The notes under the pieces: model-generated
Seen by the model: only the letters and a program-made list of their open reading frames with translations
Told to the model about the DNA's origin: nothing
The model's database searches: none
Shown here: one piece after another, positions 1-8,761 of the stretch
How the letters are laid out: every line of letters starts with the position of its first letter
Position numbering within the stretch: position 1 is the first letter of the stretch
Source of the DNA: Rhodonellum psychrophilum GCM71 = DSM 17998
GTDB taxonomy: Bacteria > Bacteroidota > Bacteroidia > Cytophagales > Cyclobacteriaceae
Assembly: GCF_000381545.1 (NCBI RefSeq)
Contig: NZ_KB906693.1
Location: forward strand, 21,657-85,656
DNA length: 64,000 nt
Direction of reading: 5' to 3'
Translations under genes and position numbers: made by a program

Positions 1-536
1 GGGAAGATCAGAACTATGCAATTACCTTGGTGAACGGAACCTTGACCATTGGCCAAAAAACCCTGACCATCCGAGCGGACGACAAGCAGAAAACCTACGG
101 TGAAGCGAATCCAATCCTGACCTTTACCTACACGGGTCTGGTCAATGGGGATACGAAAGCGGCAGTGGAACCGAACATTTCTACAACAGCCCTTCAATCA
201 TCAGCCGTTGGAAATTATCCGATTGCCTTGACACAAGGGGAAGATCAGAACTATGCAATCACCTTGGTGAACGGAACCTTGATCATTGGCCAAAAAAACC
301 TGACCATCCGAGCGGACGACAAGCAGAAAACCTACGGTGAAGCGAATCCAACCTTGACCTTTACCTACACGGGTCTGGTCAATGGAGATACGAAAGCGGC
401 AGTGGAACCGAATATCTCCACGACCGCCCTTCAATCCTCGGGAGTTGGAACTTATGCGATTGCCTTGACGGGAGGATCAGACGAAAACTATTCCATCATT
501 TTGGAAGCGGGTAGCATGACGATTGGCAAAAAGGAA
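1..536 (+). repeat. 237-bp tandem DNA repeats inside the adhesin gene
   Basis: Adjacent units are offset by exactly 237 bp (79 codons); for example the ctgaccatccgagcggacga block occurs at 63 and at 300. Units are nearly identical at the DNA level over most of their length and diverge toward the unit end (about 180-237 versus 417-474). The next protein repeats downstream are clearly diverged. This suggests recent duplication or gene conversion of the outer repeats. Confidence 0.85.
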
Positions 537-1820
537 TTGACGATCACGGCAGAGGACAAGTCCAAAGTGTACGGTGAAACCAACCCAGCGCTGACCATCC
601 GCTATGAAGGATTGGCCAATGGCGATACGAAAGTAGAAACTGAGCCGAGCATCAGTACGCTGGCCCTGCTGGGATCCAATGCCGGAACCTATCCGATCAC
701 GTTGACCGGAGGAGCAGACCAGAACTATGCGATTACGATGGTGGACGGTACGCTGACAATCATTCAGGCCCTACTGCAGATCATATCGGATTCCAAAAGC
801 AAGATTTTTGGTAATCCTGATCCTGCGCTAACCTTTGCTGCCAGTGGTTTCCAGCTTTCCGATTTGGAAGCAATGCTTACAGGTGTTTTGACCCGACTGT
901 CGGGTGAGACAGTGGGAGTATATGCCATAAGCCAAGGTAGCCTCTCTGCCGGAGCCAATTACCAAATTGAGTTTCAAGGCAGTGATTTCGAGATTATACC
1001 AGCGGAACTTGCCGAATTCCTGACAGGAGATGCGGTGACAACCCCATGGTCAGTTGATCCGGTCCTTCCGCAACAAGTGAATGTGCTGACACAAGACGGC
1101 CAGATCCTGAGCTATGGAGTGACGTGGGACAAGTCGACCCTCAACTTGCTGAAGAGGGGTACCTATACAGTCTTCGGAACGGTAAACCTTCCTGCAGGCG
1201 TGTTGAATCCATCTGCTCAAAAAGCGGCCTTGCAAGTAATTGTCCTGCCCAAGCAAGCGCCGAGGGACATAGCCCTATCCAACAATCTCTTTATTCCGAA
1301 TCCAAAGGTGTTCTTCCAGGAAATCGGGTACTTCACGGTCATCGATGAAATCGATCAAATCCATACGGTCGAACTTGTCCCCGGAGCGGCCGACAATGTC
1401 TATTTCGAAATCAAGTCCGATTTCTTGTTCTGGAGCAGTTCGGAAGAAGCAGCTGGAATGACCCAGTTCCAGATCTTGGTTCGGGTTACGGACCGGGATG
1501 GGAATGTGATTGAAAAGTCATTTACCATTCTGAGGGACAGAAAGAATATTTCCGAAATCACGATTTTCAACGCTTTCTCTCCGGATGGGGATGGGATCAA
1601 TGATACCTGGGGAATTCCGGATCTGAAATATTTCGCAGGCGGCACGGTTCAGGTGTTTGACCGAAGCGGACAGCGAATCTTCTACACAGAAAGCCCAGCG
1701 GTGCGTTGGGATGGTATTTTCGAAGGAAAGGAAATGCCTGTGGGATCCTATTATTGGATACTGGAATCCAAAGAAACGGATGAATTAAGAAGAGGTGTCT
1801 TGACCTTGTTAAGAAAATAG
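3..1820 (+). CDS. MBG-repeat surface protein with type IX (type B) sorting domain, 5'-partial
   Basis: The reading frame is open from base 3, so the N-terminus lies outside the window. The visible part carries four repeats of about 79 residues with the pattern LTI-A-DK-K-YGE-NP-LT--Y-GL-NGDT, typical of MBG-type bacterial adhesin repeats. A degenerate repeat and a linker follow. The last ~90 residues hold the gliding-motility/CHU_C signature (FNAFSPDGDGINDTWGI, then VQVFDRSGQRIFY, WDGIFEGKEMPVGSYYW), known as a type B sorting signal of the type IX secretion system. I infer a large, secreted, cell-surface adhesin. The next gene is a PorP/SprF protein, the usual partner of type B substrates. 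No catalytic domain is visible. Confidence 0.9.
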   Translation, partial: EDQNYAITLVNGTLTIGQKTLTIRADDKQKTYGEANPILTFTYTGLVNGDTKAAVEPNISTTALQSSAVGNYPIALTQGEDQNYAITLVNGTLIIGQKNLTIRADDKQKTYGEANPTLTFTYTGLVNGDTKAAVEPNISTTALQSSGVGTYAIALTGGSDENYSIILEAGSMTIGKKELTITAEDKSKVYGETNPALTIRYEGLANGDTKVETEPSISTLALLGSNAGTYPITLTGGADQNYAITMVDGTLTIIQALLQIISDSKSKIFGNPDPALTFAASGFQLSDLEAMLTGVLTRLSGETVGVYAISQGSLSAGANYQIEFQGSDFEIIPAELAEFLTGDAVTTPWSVDPVLPQQVNVLTQDGQILSYGVTWDKSTLNLLKRGTYTVFGTVNLPAGVLNPSAQKAALQVIVLPKQAPRDIALSNNLFIPNPKVFFQEIGYFTVIDEIDQIHTVELVPGAADNVYFEIKSDFLFWSSSEEAAGMTQFQILVRVTDRDGNVIEKSFTILRDRKNISEITIFNAFSPDGDGINDTWGIPDLKYFAGGTVQVFDRSGQRIFYTESPAVRWDGIFEGKEMPVGSYYWILESKETDELRRGVLTLLRK

Positions 1821-1830
1821 TAAAAGCCAT

Positions 1831-1866
1831 AAAACCGAAGGGCTACAGTTGTACTCCTTCGGTTTT
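1831..1866 (+). terminator. Stem-loop after the adhesin gene
   Basis: An 11-bp perfect inverted repeat (AAAACCGAAGG at 1831-1841, CCTTCGGTTTT at 1856-1866) with a 14-nt loop starts 10 bases after the stop codon and ends in a T run. It fits a factor-independent terminator. It also argues against a translation start for the next gene within the hairpin. Confidence 0.75.
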
Positions 1867-1890
1867 CCCAACAAAAAAACCGAAATCAAA

Positions 1891-2859
1891 ATGAAACGGA
1901 TTAAAAAGAATATCATACTGGGACTCTTGGTTGCCCTATTTTCCCATTCAGGAAATCTTCAGGCGCAATCCCGCAAGTTTATCAGCCAGTTTTCGCATTT
2001 TCAGGGCTACTTCAATCCGGCCTTGACTGGATATGAGGGGAGTGTGGTCAGGGGATTTGTCCGCAACCAGTGGGGAGGGATAGAAGGCGCACCCAAGACC
2101 TACTTTATTTCTGCCGAGATGGATTTCGGTGAGTTGGCGGGCGAGGTGGATCCAGGCTTACTGGGAAAGAATGCTTTTTCGGTCAATTTGCTTCAGGACA
2201 ATTATGGTGCGTTTCGTGAAAACGAAATCACGGTCAACTATGCAGCCCGGATTCGGCTGTCTGAGCGTCATAATCTCCGCCTGGGGACGGGAGTGAGTTA
2301 CCAAAGTATCAGATTGGATGGAAATGCGCTTAGCGCTGAGGAGGCAAGCGATCCCACTATCGGCAAGTACCTGGGCAGCTTCAGCAACCTGAATGTCTTG
2401 GATTTCAACGTTGGAATGGCATTGACCCATGCCAACTACTATTTTTCCTATGGAATCCACCGGGTAAACGGTGGAAGCATCCAGAATGGGGATGAATTCA
2501 TGGATGGCTATCCAGCGGAGCAAATGGTTCAGGCAGGATACCGGAATGCCCTTTCCGAAAACCTATCGGTTACGGCCAATGGCTTTTACCGATCCAGAAA
2601 AAATCTCCCTGACGTTACCGAGTTCAATATAAAAGTGCTCTTGATGGATCGCGTGTGGATCGGAGCTGGACATCGATTGGATTATGCGACCAATGGACAA
2701 ATCGGGTTTTTGACTGGAAAGCTACGCTTGGGTTATGCTTATGAATTCCCGATGGCCAACAGCTACTTAATGCCTGGTGCGGTGCATGAATTTTCGGTTG
2801 CACTCAATCTTTTCAGGTTTTATGAAAGAAGAAGCCGTGACGAGGTATTGATTTGGTAA
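1891..2859 (+). CDS. PorP/SprF family type IX secretion system membrane protein
   Basis: The protein has 322 residues. I chose the ATG at 1891 because it begins a clear signal peptide (MKRIKKNIILGLLVALFSHS, cleavage near QAQS), whereas a longer open frame would start inside the terminator hairpin. The family hallmarks are the early FISQFSHFQGYFNPALTGYEG and the RNQWGGIEGAPKTYF block, followed by amphipathic beta strands consistent with an outer-membrane barrel. Known PorP/SprF proteins act with type B C-terminal-domain substrates, attaching or exporting them at the outer membrane. Its position directly behind such a substrate supports a dedicated pair. Confidence 0.92.
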   Translation: MKRIKKNIILGLLVALFSHSGNLQAQSRKFISQFSHFQGYFNPALTGYEGSVVRGFVRNQWGGIEGAPKTYFISAEMDFGELAGEVDPGLLGKNAFSVNLLQDNYGAFRENEITVNYAARIRLSERHNLRLGTGVSYQSIRLDGNALSAEEASDPTIGKYLGSFSNLNVLDFNVGMALTHANYYFSYGIHRVNGGSIQNGDEFMDGYPAEQMVQAGYRNALSENLSVTANGFYRSRKNLPDVTEFNIKVLLMDRVWIGAGHRLDYATNGQIGFLTGKLRLGYAYEFPMANSYLMPGAVHEFSVALNLFRFYERRSRDEVLIW

Positions 2860-3979
2860 GGAAGGGTCACGCCAAATTTCACATGATATCCCTTTGAGAT
2901 CTCGTGAAATTTCCAAAAATTCGGTAGGATGGCAATGGCAAAATATTTCCCATCAAGATCCTCCGCCATTTCAGATGCTTGACAATACACCTTTTGGAAT
3001 GTGGCAACAAAACCAAGTTTGTGGATAATTTGACAAAAACAGGCAAATTTTGTTCAAGAATCTCTTCCTATCCCAGAAAGGGGCAGATCGGGGAAATTCC
3101 AATACCTGAACCAAACAGCGTTCGAAAAGAAAATGGCGCCTTGCAAAAGAAAAGCCTAACTCTCAAATGAGACGACTCCTGCCATCTATTCACCATAAAA
3201 ATGAAATACTTCATCAGCAAGGTCACCGCAGCAGTAATCATGGAGTTTCTAAGGCTACACTATTTTGATGCGCTTTGACCAGGAAACAGAAGTCGGGATG
3301 ATTTTAGCATGTTGATTTCAAATTCAATGGGGCAGTGAGCCATAAAGCGTCTTTAAGCCGATTGAGCAAACACCCGTCTTCCCATTGGCAAGGGAAACAA
3401 ACATAATCTTTTCGATACGCCGAAGACTGTTTTTCAGTCAATGACTTTTGGCCCATCTTTTCCTTGAATAAAAAGGCCCCAGCATGTCAAAACGGCAAAA
3501 TCCTATTCCTGCGGTAGCCATTGGTCCACCCGGCTTCTCAAAATTCCTACGCCTTGGACCGAACGAATGGGATCCTTACGAGTACCAAACCGGATTCCCA
3601 ATTTTTGTGCCTTTTACCCAGTAACGGAAGCCCATTTTTTCGGTCGAAAAACAATGAAAACGCCCCAATGTATCCTTTCCTGATTTTTGTTTAAATCATA
3701 GACATGAATCTGATAAATAAATCAACAAACGTTGAGGGGGCCAAGAACCTAAAACAGCATCGACATAAATCCACAAAATCTCCTCAACCCTGTTAAGGTT
3801 TCCAGTGTTCGGATTGCCATAAGACACCAACGTTAGGCCTTTGTCAAAAAAGCATTTGCTCATGCAGAAAAATGGGACAAGGAAGAATTGGGTGAATGCA
3901 TATTGGAGCTGGAAGGGCAGGGGATCAGGGGAAACAAAATTATTGTTTTAAGGAGTTATGATTGGTGAGGTAGAAATTT
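2860..3979. other. Gene-poor stretch with weak remnants
   Basis: No convincing intact gene is visible. An imperfect hairpin (AAATTTCAC 2874-2882 with GTGAAATTT 2904-2912) follows the PorP/SprF gene and could end transcription, although it lacks a T tract. Around 3850-3955 a short frame reads roughly EKWDKEELGECILELEGQGI and weakly resembles the broken small gene at 10387-10647. The rest looks like decayed non-coding DNA. Confidence 0.5.
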
Positions 3980-4429
3980 AGGGGCGAAAGTACCCAATGG
4001 TAGGAAATGCTATCATTTTGAGGCCATAATGGCTGTAAAATATTTTTTGAATTAGAGTCAGATCAATAATGTCCGCGAGTGGGCAACCCAAACGCTGAAT
4101 GAGTTTATCATCAAAGGTTTTGTTTTGGATGATGAAGATGCCAGCAAGGAATAAACTTTCGCCAGGATTTTTTTGAGGAATTGCGGGAACGCATTCGTGG
4201 AATCAGAGACTGTCAACCTAAATTTTATCAAAAAATCACCGATCTGTATGCCTGGAGTTCCGATCATGTCAAAGAAAGCAGGCAGACCAAAGATTTCCCT
4301 GCATCCGATCAAAATAAGCTACAGTTTCATTACAAGCTTACAGAGATCCGGGTATCCTCTCCAAATTTGCCAGAAGCAATTTTCAACATTGAATTAAATG
4401 AGGTGAAATATCAGGTATCCTTTCTTTAA
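3980..4429 (+). pseudogene. RhuM-family gene remnant
   Basis: Three segments in two frames reproduce the order of a RhuM-family protein. They are NGRKCYHFEAIMAV (about 3996-4040), REWATQTLNEFIIKGFVLDD (about 4074-4133), and EELRERIRGIRD then FYQKITDLYAWSSDHVKES with QNKLQFHY (about 4170-4330). An in-frame TAG at 4053 and a frame change after about 4150 break it, and the N-terminal part is missing. RhuM-like proteins of unknown biochemical role often sit near type I restriction loci, and one lies downstream at 25.5 kb. Identification rests on remembered family motifs. Confidence 0.65.
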
Positions 4430-4432
4430 ACA

Positions 4433-4478
4433 GGATTTGGTAGAAGTTTGACCCTTCAGCCCAACTTCTACCAAATCC
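4433..4478. terminator. 16-bp perfect inverted repeat after the RhuM remnant
   Basis: GGATTTGGTAGAAGTT (4433-4448) is repeated in inverted orientation at 4463-4478 with a 14-nt loop and is followed by TTTTCC. It could be the former terminator of the RhuM-like gene or a leftover mobile-element end. Confidence 0.55.
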
Positions 4479-4919
4479 TTTTCCAGTGATGTATTTACTA
4501 TCTCGCATTCTGGAATATTTTTCCAGATTCTGATAAAGTAAAGGACATTGCCAAGCGGTGCAATTCTGAATTAATGGTGGGTGGATGGCAATCGATACGG
4601 GTAAAAAAAACCACCATCTTAAACTCCATATATCCACATATACGCCTATGGAGTTAACCGCACGGATATATAGATATACGGATATAAAAAATACATCTTA
4701 CCGGAAATGTATATACCGTTTCCTAATGGGGTTCCCGAAACGCCATTAAAATCACACTATTTAGAGAAAAATGCATCGTGCCGATCTGCAGAGGTCAAAA
4801 ACAGGAAACAAAGACTGATTTTTAAGCAATTTCAGGATGGAATAAAATTAGAAATGGAGAACATTTGTTTAACAAAAAACCAACAAATAAGCCCCGATGG
4901 GCCTTTTCTACGATTTAAC

Positions 4920-5126
4920 TTACTTTTTTAGAGAGCCCTTCATTTTTGCGGCTGCTACTTTCTTGCTGACGTAAGTGGTGTGGGTCTTTCCGAAACCATC
5001 CGTTTCTTTGAGGCCGGCCACTTCGAAGACGAAGTATTCATTTCCTTCAAAATCCACCATTTGGCTTTTCAGGATCCCTTCCAGGGTTTCTCTTGCGATG
5101 GATACCCTGATGATGTCAAGGTGGAC
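4920..5126 (-). pseudogene. Small protein of unknown function, 5'-truncated copy (copy 1)
   Basis: On the minus strand an open frame of 69 codons reads IIRVSIARETLEGILKSQMV, then DFEGNEYFVFEVAGLKETDG, then GKTHTTYVSKKVAAAK and a Lys-rich tail. It is a clear paralogue of the frame at 6189-6451. The N-terminal part is absent: sequence beyond 5126 only weakly continues with a KTYVS-like piece in another frame. I do not recognise the family. The repeated core suggests a small soluble protein, and loss of the 5' end implies a dead copy. Confidence 0.6.
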
Positions 5127-5329
5127 ACATAGGTTTTGCCATAGGTATTCATTAATGATGGAATTGATTGGGTTTATGGTGACAATTTAGGAAAAGAGGC
5201 CAGAACACGATTTAAAGTAGGGGGTACGTGACATGTGAAAATCCCATTCTTTTCCGGTAAATTTAATTCTTGCAGTATCTGCTTTTTTGAAATATTGAGT
5301 AGCCCGACTTGTCTGGATTCCCTGAATGA

Positions 5330-5368
5330 CAAAATCCCTTTCCCGAGTACTTAGGGAAAGGGATTTTG
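5330..5368 (-). terminator. Terminator of the GreA/GreB-family gene
   Basis: A 15-bp perfect inverted repeat (5330-5344 and 5354-5368) with a 9-nt loop abuts the stop codon at 5369-5371. On the minus strand the 3' arm ends in TTTTG, as expected for a factor-independent terminator. Confidence 0.8.
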
Positions 5369-5761
5369 TTATTCGGCAGAACTCAGGGTAGGTTGCGATA
5401 CTTTTTCAATTTTGAACTTTCTCATACCTGCAGGCAAATTCCACTCAAATTCCTGACCTTGATGGAATCCGATCAAAGCGACGCCGATTGGGGAGAAAAT
5501 GGAGAGTTTATTCTCCGCCAAGTTTGCCTGCTTTGGAAATGTGAGCGAATACCGTAGCCTCTTTTTACTTGATATTTCCTGAACCTCAAAATAAGATCCC
5601 ATTTGGATTACGGTTTCAGGAATTTTGTCATCTTCAACTATTTCTGCTCTCATCAATTCTGACTGTAATGTGCCCATCTCTTTAGTTCTTTCTGAAGCTG
5701 AAAGGTTTTCCATCAGAAAGCGAATGGCCTTTTCATCGGATTTTTTGATAATTGGTTTCAT
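5369..5761 (-). CDS. GreA/GreB-family (Rnk-like) transcription factor
   Basis: The protein has 130 residues. The N-terminal half is helical (residues 1-50). The C-terminal half has the GreA/GreB C-terminal fold signature: YFEVQEISSKKRLRYSLTFP, then LAENKLSIFSPIGVALIGFHQGQEFEW. This fold binds RNA polymerase near the secondary channel. The N-terminal arm is shorter than in true GreA (about 158 residues), so it resembles Rnk-type or short Bacteroidetes relatives that compete for the channel rather than a full cleavage factor. It is monocistronic, isolated in decayed DNA, and has its own terminator. Confidence 0.85.
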   Translation of the reverse strand: MKPIIKKSDEKAIRFLMENLSASERTKEMGTLQSELMRAEIVEDDKIPETVIQMGSYFEVQEISSKKRLRYSLTFPKQANLAENKLSIFSPIGVALIGFHQGQEFEWNLPAGMRKFKIEKVSQPTLSSAE

Positions 5762-6188
5762 GGATTTTAAATTTTAATTGATAATTTCGATATAGAAAAA
5801 AATTAGAATCCTCTTTTCTCATTTAAGAGATTTGGACTTGAGTCCCCTGCTTATATAGGAATTGGAATTATAGCAGGGGCTAACTATACGAAGGCCTTAC
5901 TATGGGTGGATTTTAAAAAACGCATGAATTTTCCTTGAAAAGGATCGCAGATTTGGGTCGATATGTTTGACTGAAAAATCAATGTGTTTTTACGTAACTG
6001 TCAAAGATACATATAATTAAATCGTTTGTCAATTTGAAGGGTTCGAATGAATTGATTTTACAAGGAATTTGGATACACACATACCCATTTATATCCATAT
6101 GCATAAACCACCAAAAAAATCCGCAGGGCCATTTCTTTTCTCCAGCGTCCTATTCCCTGGCCATTTTCTTTTTTGGGGCAGGGACTTT
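5762..6188. other. Intergenic DNA upstream of the GreA/GreB gene
   Basis: AT-rich DNA that should contain the promoter of the minus-strand GreA/GreB-like gene. I see no coding frame with protein-like composition and no strong repeat here. Confidence 0.5.
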
Positions 6189-6451
6189 TTAGCTGATGTA
6201 GGCCGTGTGGGTCTTTCCGTAGGTGTCTGCTTCTTTGAGGGCGGCCACTTCGAAGACGAAGTATTCTTTTCCTTCAAAATCCACCATTTGGCTTTTCAGG
6301 ATTTCTTCCAGGGTTTCTCTGGCGATAGATACCCTGATGATGGCAAGATCCTTTACTTTACTGCCTTTTCTGATATAGGTTTTTCAAATTTGTATTGTTT
6401 AGCGGTTTTAAATTTGATGATGCCGGAGAACTGGGGGAAGAAATTGGCCAT
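6189..6451 (-). pseudogene. Small protein of unknown function, frameshifted (copy 2)
   Basis: The frame starts at ATG 6451-6449 (MANFFPQFSGIIKFKTAKQY) and runs into a frame change in a run of five A (GAAAAACC on the minus strand, about 6380-6384). One more A would restore KFEKTYIRKGSKVKDLAIIR and an uninterrupted 87-residue protein ending GKTHTAYIS. The C-terminal 65 codons match copy 1 at 4920-5126 closely. A one-base homopolymer deletion can be a true frameshift or a sequencing error, so the gene may be intact in the living organism. Family and function are not recognised. Confidence 0.6.
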
Positions 6452-6472
6452 TAATGACAAGGGTATTAAAAA

Positions 6473-6600
6473 AAAATCGTGGATGGCTTCCTTTAGGAAA
6501 GCCCTTTTTTTTGTCAGGGGAAAGCGGACCCTTGGCTAGTGGGCGGAAACCCCGATCTTTGCATAGATCATAAATACAACCGGGAAACCTGCAGAAATGA
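6473..6600. repeat. Dispersed repeat R4, copy 1
   Basis: This block, containing GGCTTCCTTTAGGAAAGCCC followed by eight T, aligns with 9886-10020, which carries the same hairpin and flanking words (ATCGTG, GACAGGG/GTCAGGGG, CATCTTTG/GATCTTTGCAT). The shared hairpin looks like a terminator on the plus strand, so the block may be the 3' end of a lost mobile gene. Confidence 0.5.
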
Positions 6601-7267
6601 CGATTAAAAAATCTATTCGGTTGGCAAGCCGGAGGAGGTTTGTCATTTGGTTTTCATTGATGACCAACAGGAAGGTTTGAACTACCGGGGAATAGAGGGA
6701 AATTAGCTGTCATCGAAATGGATCTCCATACTTTCAGCAAAGAAAGACTATGGTTTTGTCAAAAAGTCCAACGAAAAAATGATTCCGGAAATAGGAAAGG
6801 GAGAAATTTTTAGAAGGGTTTTGGGAGAAATAAAATTAATGGATGTTGAATACTGCTTTCCTTGATAAGGAGCGAGCAGGCTACAATTGTCGTGCGGTGC
6901 CGGAAGGTGGTGAATGAAGGGAGTTGCCCCGGATTTTTTTAGGGGAGCGAACGAAATGAAGCTACCGGAGGCATCTGGGAGGGGGATTGCAAAACGAATA
7001 GACATTTTGGTTTTTAGGTGGTTACCCAATATATTCCAATGAAAAATTCAGGATTTTGTTTCAAGAAAAGCTTTTCATTCACTGGCAAATTTCGGACTAA
7101 ATCATGTCCAAATCCCTGCCGATTTTTTATTTACTGCTCAATTGTAGTGCTAGGGCCATTGTTTCAAAAGTCTAGTCAATTTCCTCCATTATTTTTTATC
7201 AATGTTTCATATTTAAGAGATGAGCTAAATTGGATATCCTTTTAAATGTAGCGAGTCATTAGGCTTC
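6601..7267. other. Non-coding stretch with dispersed repeat R2 (copy 1)
   Basis: Bases about 6888-6985 (core GTGAATGAAGGGAGTTG, then CCGGATTTTTTTAGGGGAGC) match 24955-25068 at high identity in the same orientation. On the minus strand at about 6600-6690 a short frame (MTNLLRLANRIDFLIVISAG) looks like the end of a small membrane protein but is too short to call. No intact gene is seen. Confidence 0.5.
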
Positions 7268-7412
7268 CTAAAGGAATTGAAACTGCAATAAAATCAGACG
7301 ATTGGAAGAATAATTCCTGACACCGATAGGGTGAAGTCAATAAAATCACACAACTGACTAATATCAAATAAATACAGTATTGAATAGCATTCTTAATGCA
7401 TAAAACAGGTTT
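7268..7412 (+). repeat. Dispersed repeat R1, copy A
   Basis: Shared core: AATTCCTGACACCGATAGGG, TGAAGTCAATAAAATCA, CAACTGACTAATATCAAAT, GCATTCTTAATGCATAAAAC. Copies occur at 25163-25312 (plus), 42350-42500 (minus) and 42957-43100 (plus, more diverged). Two copies border IS91-like transposase remnants, so I infer that R1 is an IS91-type element end. Confidence 0.65.
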
Positions 7413-7702
7413 AAGTTTGCAATCAGGCTAAAACGACAGACTAGAAAAATAAAATATTTAAACGAATAAATCAATAAAAATGTATTGAAAATTAAAAAGA
7501 TGCTATTTATTCAAGAAATAAAATTACATTGGTCAGATGTGAACTTTACGACATGATTGGAAGTTAAACATGTCCAACCAGTATTATCGGTGATTAAAAA
7601 CTTCTTCGTTGAAATGTAAAACCAACGAACGATTTGTAAAATTTATATTCTGGTATCACCCGACCCTTACCCGAATTTTCTACCACACGAAATCTAACAA
7701 AA

Positions 7703-8701
7703 ATGACTACGCAACAAATAGTACTCTCAGCTAGGCCAAAGGGCTTGCCCGTGAGTGATGACTTTAGAATGGTACAGATTGATCTACCGGAATTAAAGCC
7801 TGGCGAAATCTTATTGAAGGGCATGTATTATTCCGTTGACCCTTATATGCGTGGCAGAATGAACGATGCGAAATCTTATGTTGTCCCTTTTGAAATTGAC
7901 CAGCCCTTAAATGGAGGTGTAATCGCCGAAGTAGTGGAAAGCAAATCGGATCAATTTAAAAGTGGTGATGTGGTGATCGGCCATTTTCCTTGGCAAAAAG
8001 AATTTATTGCAACCGAGAAAGAAGCCAAAAAGGTCGATACTGACCTGGCTTCTCCCAGCCATTACCTCGGCGTGCTGGGCATGACGGGATTAACGGCCTA
8101 TTTCGGGTTGATGCATATAGGCAAGCCAAAAGCCGGCGAAACAGTGGTCGTTTCAGGTGCTGCAGGTGCGGTTGGCATCGTAGTAGGGCAGATTGCCAAA
8201 TTACAAGGCTGTCATGTGGTCGGTATTGCCGGATCGGATGAGAAAATAAAGCTGCTGAAAACTGACTTTGGATTTGATGAGGCCATTAATTACAAAACCA
8301 CACCCGACATGAACAAAGCAATTGCAGCTGCTTGCCCAAAAGGGGTGGATGTCTACTTTGATAATGTGGGAGGCGAAATTTCAGATGCGGTCATTAAAAA
8401 TATTGCCTTCCACGCAAGGATCCCTTTGTGCGGGCAGATCGCTTTATACAACAGCACGGAGGTGCCCATGGGGCCAAGATTGCAGCCGATGTTACTCACT
8501 CGGAGTGTGTTGATGCAGGGTTTTATTATTGGTGATTTCCAAGACAAGTTTCCCGAAGGTATCCAACAATTGGCTCAATGGGTGAAAGAAGGGAAACTAA
8601 AAACTACCGAAACCATTGAATATGGTTTTGAAAATTTACCGAAGGCATTACTCGGCTTGTTTAAAGGAGACAATACCGGTAAAATGATAGTAGAAGCTTA
8701 A
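7703..8701 (+). CDS. NADP-dependent medium-chain oxidoreductase (CurA/leukotriene B4 dehydrogenase-like)
   Basis: The protein has 332 residues, the normal length for this zinc-independent MDR group. The N-terminal half carries the diagnostic YYSVDPYMRGRM and a GGVIAEVVES segment. The Rossmann half has VVSGAAGAVGIVVGQIAKLQ with VVGIAGSDEKIKLL after it, then GVDVYFDNVGGEISDAV and an FIIGDF segment. Members reduce C=C bonds of alpha,beta-unsaturated carbonyl compounds with NADPH in the cytoplasm. It lies 60 bp upstream of a DJ-1/PfpI protein in the same direction, suggesting a shared reactive-carbonyl or oxidative-stress unit. The substrate cannot be fixed from sequence. Confidence 0.9.
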   Translation: MTTQQIVLSARPKGLPVSDDFRMVQIDLPELKPGEILLKGMYYSVDPYMRGRMNDAKSYVVPFEIDQPLNGGVIAEVVESKSDQFKSGDVVIGHFPWQKEFIATEKEAKKVDTDLASPSHYLGVLGMTGLTAYFGLMHIGKPKAGETVVVSGAAGAVGIVVGQIAKLQGCHVVGIAGSDEKIKLLKTDFGFDEAINYKTTPDMNKAIAAACPKGVDVYFDNVGGEISDAVIKNIAFHARIPLCGQIALYNSTEVPMGPRLQPMLLTRSVLMQGFIIGDFQDKFPEGIQQLAQWVKEGKLKTTETIEYGFENLPKALLGLFKGDNTGKMIVEA

Positions 8702-8761
8702 TCAGATCACAATAAAAAAATTCTTTAACAATATTCATTATCCACAATAAAATTCAAAATC

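Noticed and set aside
2979..3170. Short plus-strand frame of 63 codons
   Set aside because: Composition and lack of motifs suggest chance in decayed DNA.
6069..6539. Plus-strand frame of 156 codons
   Set aside because: It is the antisense of the small damaged gene at 6189-6451; the minus-strand copy is supported by a paralogue at 4920-5126.
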